64,000 nt of DNA. Origin: Fulvia fulva. Lineage: Eukaryota > Ascomycota > Dothideomycetes > Mycosphaerellales > Mycosphaerellaceae. A program made the position numbers and the translations under genes. The stretch spans positions 10,664,001 to 10,728,000 of the forward strand of contig NC_063012.1 in NCBI RefSeq assembly GCF_020509005.1, read 5' to 3'. The notes below the pieces were generated by a model that saw only the letters and a list, made by a program, of their open reading frames with translations, ran no database searches and was not told where the DNA came from. Shown one piece after another: positions 56,301-61,608 of the stretch. The stretch's first letter is position 1. Every line of letters starts with the position of its first letter.

Positions 56301-58579
56301 AACACCGATTGCTGATCCCTGTTCTTGATGGTGAACTGGAAGTGTCCATGGGTATCCAGATCGTAGAAGTGGACGAGGTACCTGTCACCGTTGTAGGCGA
56401 CAGTGAATTCTGCCAAGTCCATGGCCATGTGGCCGTATGGGGTCATCACCCTGATGGGCTGAGACCGATTGTGCACCTTGTGAGCTTTGCTAAGCCCACA
56501 TGCTCTGCAATGTGCAGTGAGGGGTGCGCTTGGACCATCGTTAATGATCACCCCCTCAACTCTGAGCGGCAACTGCTTGATGCGTTCAGCGCCAATGTGA
56601 CCAAAGATTTGATGCCACTGGCGGCCAGAGAGCTTTCGGTGTTTGATGGGGGTCCTGCTGGACGTAGCTGCACCTTGAGTGCCCCCAGTGCTGTTCATGA
56701 CTGCGAGAACGGTGCGATCACCATCCTCTTGAGCAGTTGGAGATGCTGCGCTGTTGGCAGGTTCATCGCCGATGTTTGCACCCCTGCCAATAGTGCTGAT
56801 GAAGTGCGCGTTGCGCATCTTTTCAGTGACCTTCGGCAGTACTAGGCCCTCTTTTGTAGGCCATTGGTAAATGATGGGTGACTTAGGTGGTGTGACCACC
56901 TTGAAGAAAGGGATTGTACCAGTAGGGCGGTGTAGGTCCATCAATTTAGTGTCGTTGTGCCACATTGAATTGCTGCGTCCGTGCCACCAGAGTCCGGCTC
57001 TTTCCATGCGTGTGTGAGAGATGACGTTCACATGAAAGCCTGGGCAGTAAGCCACATCCAGCAAGGTGAATGAATGGCCCCCAATTGACATATGAACGCG
57101 CCCTAACGCTGCAATTGGAAAGGTGGTTGTTCCAGCCTGGATTTCTGAGGTGGTGAGGCGCTCTGCAATGAACTCTACACCCTCCTGGTCATGATGATTG
57201 ATCACATGAGTGTCTGAACAGTTATCATACACCCAGCAATCCCTGAAGTTGACGCTCAACTTGCTAATTGAGCTAGAAAGAACAGTAAGGCCAACAAAGC
57301 CCTTATCGCTTGGTGATGCCTTCTTCGCATCAGCAATAGCCTTGTCACGTTCCTGGTCCTTGCGATTGTTGCGATTCAACACGCCAAGCAGACGCTCGCC
57401 GTCGTCGCTCAAGCAGTAGTTGATGAAGTTTTTCCAGTACTTCTTCCACTGCTCTGAGCGCTGATCCTTTGCTGGGCGCTTGTCGGGGTTGATCACATCG
57501 CATGAGAACAGGCCCTTGTGACAGGTGTCCTTGGGCTCGCCGGTGATGTTCCAGCAGCCGCTTGGCCTGTTGTTGTCCTTGTCTTTGTTCTTGTCGCCGC
57601 GGCTGCTGCCACGACCCTTGTCACCGCGGCTGTTGCCACGGTTGTCACCACGGCTGCTGCCACGGTCACCCTCCTTTTGACCAGCACCTGTGGGTGCTGT
57701 TTCATCCTCTGCTTCTGCTGAGGTTTCTCCGGAGAAGGTTGCGAAGACTGATCGACCGTTGGTTGTTGCTGGTGCGGTGTCGCGTATCCATTCGAGGTAA
57801 CGCTCAGTAAGCTTTTGTAGTGACATTTTGTCACGCTTCCACTCGTTGTATAGAGAAGCACCGTAGGCTGGAGCCTGCTTCTGCTGAATAGCAAGTAGGA
57901 AGTGTCTACTAAGGTCGTCGTACTCGGCGTGGTTGCACTTAAGCATCTTGGTCTGCAAAACTAACCAGTCTGAGCACCAGTCATCGATTCTGCGTGCGCT
58001 AGCCTTCTGAAGCCTAGACAGCTCAAGCGTGAGCTGCCGCTTACGCAGCATATCGTCTGGACCATACTGATCCTTGAGAGCCTGGTATTTCGCTCTGAGG
58101 GTGTTCTGGCCGTGCATTAGCTCTTGCCCTAGCTCTGTCGTCGTACGGATGAGGTAGGTAATGAGCTTTGATCGCGCAGCAGCAAAGATGTCGTACATCC
58201 GTTGCCTTCGGTCTGCGTCTGTTTGTCGTAGCTTGATGAGATCTCTTGATGTAGCGTCTCCTGCCGTGTACGCTTGTTGGATTTCCTCAAACGTCAAGTG
58301 AGTAGGCTCTGTTGGCTCGTTACTCAGTTGGTGAGGATCCACATACTTCCAGACATTCAAAGACTCTGCGTAGAGCTCTAGCTGACGGTCAAACTTGTCC
58401 CATTGGTCATGGCTCTTCAGAACCACGGTACCCTGAGGTAGGGCACCGGTAGTCACCGGCGTCTCGGTAGTGGCCATAACTGCAAAATGGGTTGTAGGCT
58501 GGTGAAAGTTCCACGCGGGTTCACTAGGCCTAGGGGATACTACTGCACTGGTTGTAGCAGTAGTGCTGTGACGATGCAA
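53324..58579 (-). CDS. gag-pol: Gag-Pol polyprotein of Copia-A, intact
   Basis: 1751 aa in copia order. Residues about 50-270: Gag of the UBN2 type (LRAKYQALKDQYGPDD, DDWCSDWLVLQTKM). About 290-350: basic Arg/Gly/Asp repeats. Protease near 450-456 reads YDNCSD where Asp-Ser/Thr-Gly is usual. Integrase zinc finger HHCC from His 656; core Asp 721, Asp 783, Glu 817. RT about 1220-1450 with YVDD at 1393-1396. RNase H with Asp 1579 (FGASDAS) to about 1710. The first ATG is 61 nt after the LTR; a second at residue 35 (MATTETP) is also possible as start. No stop or shift. The protein is cut by its own protease and builds the particle, copies the RNA and inserts the DNA. Confidence 0.96.
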   Translation of the reverse strand: MHRHSTTATTSAVVSPRPSEPAWNFHQPTTHFAVMATTETPVTTGALPQGTVVLKSHDQWDKFDRQLELYAESLNVWKYVDPHQLSNEPTEPTHLTFEEIQQAYTAGDATSRDLIKLRQTDADRRQRMYDIFAAARSKLITYLIRTTTELGQELMHGQNTLRAKYQALKDQYGPDDMLRKRQLTLELSRLQKASARRIDDWCSDWLVLQTKMLKCNHAEYDDLSRHFLLAIQQKQAPAYGASLYNEWKRDKMSLQKLTERYLEWIRDTAPATTNGRSVFATFSGETSAEAEDETAPTGAGQKEGDRGSSRGDNRGNSRGDKGRGSSRGDKNKDKDNNRPSGCWNITGEPKDTCHKGLFSCDVINPDKRPAKDQRSEQWKKYWKNFINYCLSDDGERLLGVLNRNNRKDQERDKAIADAKKASPSDKGFVGLTVLSSSISKLSVNFRDCWVYDNCSDTHVINHHDQEGVEFIAERLTTSEIQAGTTTFPIAALGRVHMSIGGHSFTLLDVAYCPGFHVNVISHTRMERAGLWWHGRSNSMWHNDTKLMDLHRPTGTIPFFKVVTPPKSPIIYQWPTKEGLVLPKVTEKMRNAHFISTIGRGANIGDEPANSAASPTAQEDGDRTVLAVMNSTGGTQGAATSSRTPIKHRKLSGRQWHQIFGHIGAERIKQLPLRVEGVIINDGPSAPLTAHCRACGLSKAHKVHNRSQPIRVMTPYGHMAMDLAEFTVAYNGDRYLVHFYDLDTHGHFQFTIKNRDQQSVLACFNSLLSFINFIGRRFVCFYSDNEPAIGKVFRSVINNNKIEWHATAEYAPAQDPAERAGALIITMSRTIRIHARLPEKLWPECTAAAVYILWRSPIQSKGWKTPFELATGRIPNVGHMVVYGSLAYVFIHGPDQPGKSEKLQERALIGYLVGYDSTNIYRVWDPSKDRVMRVKDVLFDETTFYDPSRLTAGYTTPVENIATAEPAEEPEQYYDLYVAHHEQDTAQAEGVEEQAQQPHTQQPRDAHQKLLGQEPHWPQHRESATYNQKDRQIEHVTDHVTQDNTQQSAPNTTDYYDTLQQQIMDALTAEDREEIMGNTDPDREPYPFTFTPPEDALTHNASNTPLFPLEPELYTPEESNYAVTENGKRLRTAYFHHALHQIMVANVIIGQMSGIRPRTRAYRDKSDRSPTRRGNSPLRRVNTTTSMHRDDLPPEPSNYRAAMKHRFSQQWIEAMAKEFAKALATGTFRWATKEEKDQDAQQEEGLQPLLPLKWVYKYKLDEHGMLKSFKARLCARGDLQGTHLDTYAATLPASMFRLCCAMAASFDLEAEQFDVVSAFLNSDLPYTMYLQPPPGIDRPSHGHALKLVKALYGLKESPLLWYNSLTETLASLGLVPLSDSECIYHDNKVMFFFYVDDLVMLYHRKHKAHAANIKQRLLAKYEMHELGDLSWFLGIKVTRDRNKRLLWLSQEDYIEKLAAKFSISTNARKTTVPVDQHLDWTVPEGHQPTSIAILAYQQRIGSLNFAATHTRPDIAFSLSMLSQYLTKPTETHLKLADQCLRYLLETKNLCLVYGASKHITGLHSQPEHLGSNHEFFGASDASYGMNNDRTSSNGWVFMLFGGPVDYKASKQITVTKSSTEAELLGLSQAASELIQWERVFAEIHLQFNQRTHLYCDNTQTIRLVNQQGQKLDTKLRHVDIHHHWLRQRDQRGDIEIKYLSTNDMPADGLTKLLPPQKHKHFVKLLNMAEEGVDPRTSVPSAAASGGNGPTDA

Positions 58580-58629
58580 ACTCTGCTTTGGGGCTTCCTT
58601 GTCGCAGCGAATGTTAGTGAGCGCTAATC

Positions 58630-58640
58630 GGGCTCATAAC
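58630..58640 (-). promoter_or_regulatory. Half-tRNA primer site of Copia-A
   Basis: GTTATGAGCCC on the minus strand directly follows the 5' LTR and is the complement of the anticodon arm of initiator tRNA-Met (GGGCTCATAAC). As in Drosophila copia, priming would use an internal half of the tRNA, not its CCA end. Confidence 0.8.
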
Positions 58641-58847
58641 TATCACGTTAGAAGTGTGGGAAGTTATTGTACGGGCTCATATAGGGTGTTTCAAAAGCAG
58701 GTTGTGTATTGCATGTGTCTATCTAGAATGGACAAGTGTTGCTCTTGAAGAGGCTGCAGGTGACTAATCAGTCACCTGATTCTTAGCGTACGTGGCCTCA
58801 AGTTTTGATGATGGGATGTTGCCCATGTGCACGCTCGGATCGCGACA
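58641..58847 (-). repeat. 5' LTR of Copia-A
   Basis: 207 bp, same as 52050-52256 by eye over the full length, which shows a very recent insertion. Confidence 0.93.
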
Positions 58848-58852
58848 GCCTA

Positions 58853-59000
58853 TAGGCTAGTAAATATCCGGATACCTAGTATCTACCGACACTAATACCG
58901 GCGATACTATATATAGATATACGCTATCCTATTAGGTCCTTCTTCGTCTTTCGTATAATCCGCCGTCTTCTACTACTACGTAACTTGTACCTATTTAATA
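58853..59000 (+). repeat. 5' LTR of Copia-B copy 2, second part
   Basis: Continues 51964-52049 after the Copia-A insertion and ends CCTATTTAATA. Followed by the primer site GGTTATGAGCCC (59001-59012). Confidence 0.88.
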
Positions 59001-59174
59001 GGTTATGAGCCCGAGTTAGTAACTCGGTGTTTCACCCTCGATAAAGTCGTATTAGAGTTATTCCTCTTTAGAACAAAAGGAAGGCAGACTAGAGGCCGTA
59101 CCCGCCTTATATAGGAAACTACAGCCGTGCTATAGGTATATATAAGACGTAAAAGAGCCTAGTAAGGTACTATT
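59001..59174 (+). mobile_element. Copia-B copy 2, start of internal part
   Basis: Primer site GGTTATGAGCCC (less RIPed than in copy 1) and leader, matching 22274-22447 of copy 1. Interrupted by Element F with target duplication CTATT (59170-59174) / CCATT (61609-61613); one C/T difference. Confidence 0.88.
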
Positions 59175-59527
59175 TGTTAGGAACCGCTGTACGTTATCCT
59201 AACCGGGCTTGGATCTTTACAATAATGTCTCTGACTCGTTAAGAAGGTAGTGGTCCCAAACAGTATATAGTGTATACTTAAAATGAGTTGAGCACGAGGC
59301 TCCTATCTACTTGCAAAGGAGCGTCGTCTATATAGTACTATGTCTTGGCGCGGTCACCTCGCTCACGAGTGACCTAAGTGACCCTGAGTCACCTCGTTCA
59401 CGAGTGACCCTGAGTCACCTCGTTCACGAGTGACCCAAGTGACTCCAATACACTGGCTGCCTAGTGATCTCCCCTCGTTCTTCGCTTGTCTGACAAATGA
59501 GCTTCTCCCACCTTTCAGACCGTAACA
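59175..59527 (-). repeat. 3' LTR of Element F
   Basis: 353 bp. Differs from the other LTR by T for C and A for G at a few sites in the 59195-59290 region, a mild RIP-like pattern. Contains the same repeats and TATA box. Confidence 0.93.
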
Positions 59528-59611
59528 CCATCCCCCTCCCCAGGATCGGTGTCCCAACGATCACGTGTCATGATGATATAAGCGAATGTCCCATCATTTT
59601 CATTCCTCAGC

Positions 59612-60124
59612 TTGTCCAAAATGTCTTCCTCCTCGTCACAGAAACGCGAACTTCGTGCCTCCCGCATCGAGCGACAGAATCACCTAGCCGAGTCCCCCTG
59701 CGAGAACTGTTGTTCGAAGTTGCGTCTGTGTTTCGTCATGCCTGGCTCCGACTCGCGGTGTTCCGAGTGTGTCCGTAGAGGTCGCGCCTGTGTCCGTACG
59801 TCGTGGGCCGCCATAGATCGGACCGAAGCATCCATAAAAAGAGAAATCGAGCTGGCGGAGCAACAACAGGAATCGCTCCTGCAGCAACTGGAGCAGGTCC
59901 GGGCGATCCTCACCAGGAAGCGCCAAGTACTCGAGCAGAACCGTGCCCGTGAAGAAGAAAAACTCCGTTGCTTGGATCGTGAGCTCGCCGCCGAGGGAGA
60001 CGATACTCGGGTCGTCCACCTGTCCGCATCCGAGCTGGAGAAGAGCCTCCAAAGCGTCGGTGTAGCGTCCCCTTTCTCCTGGTCTGGTTTTTGTTCTGAT
60101 CCTCCTCCCGAGGCGACTTCGTAA
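59612..60124 (+). CDS. Antisense Zn2Cys6 zinc-cluster/coiled-coil protein in Element F
   Basis: 170 aa, read against Element F, beginning 85 bp inside the 3' LTR. Cysteines 30, 33, 40, 50, 53 and 60 give C-x2-C-x6-C-x9-C-x2-C-x6-C with RCSECVRRGRAC, as in the Gypsy-A protein (RCSECVRRGRKC). Basic residues precede the cluster. Residues about 66-125 are rich in Glu, Gln, Leu and Arg and look like a long coiled coil (ELAEQQQESLLQQLEQV). A TATA-like GATATAAG lies about 40 bp upstream (near 59574). It is intact although the element has lost all of pol. DNA binding is expected from the family; what it regulates is unknown. Met 4 is an alternative start. Confidence 0.75.
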   Translation: MSKMSSSSSQKRELRASRIERQNHLAESPCENCCSKLRLCFVMPGSDSRCSECVRRGRACVRTSWAAIDRTEASIKREIELAEQQQESLLQQLEQVRAILTRKRQVLEQNRAREEEKLRCLDRELAAEGDDTRVVHLSASELEKSLQSVGVASPFSWSGFCSDPPPEATS

Positions 60125-60230
60125 GTCGTGTTCCAGTAGTCGTTTATCCGTGTCGTTGTGTTGACTTCTAGTCCTTAGGTCATCAAATCAAGAAGCCGCT
60201 GTTTGATGCCTTGTCGTCAGGTCGTTTCTG
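60125..60230. other. Spacer between the two convergent genes of Element F
   Basis: About 106 bp between the ends of the antisense gene and gag, which converge. This is where the 3' part of gag and all of pol are missing compared with Gypsy-A. No motif seen. Confidence 0.5.
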
Positions 60231-61229
60231 CTAAGCAGATTTCGAGAAGAAGTTCTCGCATTCCTGGTATGTCTTCTCTTCGCGAATCATTGCGTTGAAC
60301 TCGCGGCTAACCATATTCTTCTTCTTGCAGTTTTTTGCAAAGTGGCCTTGCTCGCCACATACGTAGCAGGTGGAACCTTTGCTCTTCAGCCCCCTTCCTG
60401 TCCTACGATCCGTTACGTCCAATTCCATTGGGTCTCCGTAACTAGGGTCCTGACTTCTGGCCTTGAAGCCCCCTCTTCCGCTCGCGGCGGGTCTCTGGTA
60501 TCCAGGCTGTACGTGTCGGTCGTACCTCAAATCCTGGAGCCTTTCGTCGATCTCCTTTGCTGCCTTGATCATCGCCCCTAGCGTCACAACGCTGGCGTTT
60601 CGGGATAGTTCGGCTTTAACGTTGTCCTTCAGCCCGAGGTAGAACTGCGATCGCAATGCTGCGTCGTTCCATTCTAGGTCGGCGGCATATCCTTGGAATT
60701 CTGAGGCGTACAGCGCTACAGAAGTGGTCTGTCGAAGTTGTCGGATATGTCGGTCGGCGTATACCTCCTCATTCGGTATCCCGTATAGATCATCGAGTTT
60801 CGTCTTAAACTCGTCGTAGTCGTGGAAAATTTTTCGAGTTTCCGTCTTCGGTGTCCCCCCCTCACCCTGGTTGTGGAGCCAGTCCTTGAGGTATGGTCGG
60901 AATCCTCTAGCTGCTTTTCCTCGTAGGAAGGATGCGGCGTACAAGACCTTGCCGGCCTCGCCTTGAAACTGGTGTGCGTTGAAGTGAAGGTACAACTGAA
61001 CCTGCAGTTGAAAAGCCTCCAGTTTGTCCTTGGTCCCGTCGAACGTCTCCGGCGTAGACACCTTAGGTGCACGGTGGTGGTCCTGTGAGTTCAGCATACT
61101 CATAGGAGCGTTGTTGTTCTTGCTGCTTCCTGTAATCGACATTTCGCTCATTCGTTCCGTAATGCCAGTTGACTGTGGCGTTCCTTGTCTTGACGGACTC
61201 CGGGTAGCGTCTCTCCCAGACATATGCAA
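60231..61229 (-). CDS. gag: Gag of Element F, intact and short
   Basis: 332 aa. Capsid region at about 55-230 (ASFLRGKAARGFRPYL and VALYASEFQGYAADL match the plan of Gypsy-A Gag). Zinc knuckle CYVCGEQGHFAKNC at 288-301, at almost the same residue as in Gypsy-A (287). Only about 30 residues follow, so the acidic and C-terminal parts of Gypsy-A Gag are missing, and no pol follows. The ATG is 27 nt after the LTR. Clean frame suggests it still makes particles. Confidence 0.92.
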   Translation of the reverse strand: MHMSGRDATRSPSRQGTPQSTGITERMSEMSITGSSKNNNAPMSMLNSQDHHRAPKVSTPETFDGTKDKLEAFQLQVQLYLHFNAHQFQGEAGKVLYAASFLRGKAARGFRPYLKDWLHNQGEGGTPKTETRKIFHDYDEFKTKLDDLYGIPNEEVYADRHIRQLRQTTSVALYASEFQGYAADLEWNDAALRSQFYLGLKDNVKAELSRNASVVTLGAMIKAAKEIDERLQDLRYDRHVQPGYQRPAASGRGGFKARSQDPSYGDPMELDVTDRRTGRGLKSKGSTCYVCGEQGHFAKNCKKKNMVSREFNAMIREEKTYQECENFFSKSA

Positions 61230-61244
61230 AGGGCCCTGGTGGTG

Positions 61245-61252
61245 GTGCTCAA
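61245..61252 (-). promoter_or_regulatory. Self-primer binding site of Element F
   Basis: TTGAGCAC on the minus strand, 3 nt inside the LTR, is the exact complement of GTGCTCAA on the minus strand of the LTR (61369-61376). The Gypsy-A pair is TTGAACGCC with GGCGTTCAA: both sides changed together. Confidence 0.7.
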
Positions 61253-61255
61253 AGT

Positions 61256-61608
61256 TGTTAGGAACCGCTGTACGTTATCCCAACCGGGCTTGGATCTTTG
61301 CAATGATGTCTCTGACTCGTTGAGAAGGTAGTGGTCCCAAACAGTATATGGTGTATACTTAAAATGAGTTGAGCACGAGGCTCCTATCTACTTGCAAAGG
61401 AGCGTCGTCTATATAGTACTATGTCTTGGCGCGGTCACCTCGCTCACGAGTGACCTAAGTGACCCTGAGTCACCTCGTTCACGAGTGACCCTGAGTCACC
61501 TCGTTCACGAGTGACCCAAGTGACTCCAATACACTGGCTGCCTAGTGATCTCCCCTCGTTCTTCGCTTGTCTGACAAATGAGCTTCTCCCACCTTTCAGA
61601 CCGTAACA
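61256..61608 (-). repeat. 5' LTR of Element F
   Basis: 353 bp. On the minus strand: three repeats with GTCACCTCG.TCACGAGTGAC (about 61435-61532), then TATATAG (61409-61415), then 32 nt to the GTGCTCAA primer stretch, so transcription probably starts there. Confidence 0.93.
61434..61535 (-). promoter_or_regulatory. Tandem U3 repeats of Element F with TGAGTCA sites
   Basis: Three imperfect direct repeats holding CTCG and CGAG arms around TTCA; the first two junctions contain TGAGTCA, the AP-1/Gcn4-type bZIP site. The same repeats are in the 3' LTR (about 59353-59454). They share CTCGCTCAC.AGTGAC with Gypsy-A. Role as enhancer is inferred from U3 position upstream of the TATA box. Confidence 0.5.

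Larger units (their letters stand above)
52050..58847 (-). mobile_element. Copia-A, young intact Ty1/copia retrotransposon
   Basis: 6798 bp between GCCTA target duplications (52045-52049, 58848-58852), inserted in a RIPed Copia-B LTR. Two 207-bp LTRs look identical. Short leader with half-tRNA primer site, one open gag-pol frame of 1751 codons, then an unusually long 3' non-coding part (52257-53323) with a plus-strand polymerase III-like block, polypurine tract (GAGCTGAGGGGGTG on the minus strand) and 3' LTR. No RIP. Could be active. Confidence 0.96.
59175..61608 (-). mobile_element. Element F, gag-only non-autonomous gypsy element with antisense gene
   Basis: 2434 bp with two 353-bp LTRs (59175-59527, 61256-61608; TGTTACGGTCTG...CCTAACA on the minus strand) that differ at about five sites, all transitions. 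The internal part is only 1728 bp: primer site, an intact gag (minus), then the antisense zinc-cluster gene (plus), polypurine tract ending GGGGATGG. Protease, RT, RNase H and integrase are absent. LTR ends, primer layout and gag plan show kinship with Gypsy-A. It would need Pol from a partner element. Confidence 0.93.

Noticed and set aside
53324..58579. Host gene for a giant protein
   Set aside because: Gag, protease, integrase, RT and RNase H in copia order between LTRs with a target duplication.
59340..59460. CRISPR-like array from evenly spaced direct repeats
   Set aside because: Only three imperfect, nearly contiguous repeats inside an LTR, duplicated in the other LTR; eukaryotic element.
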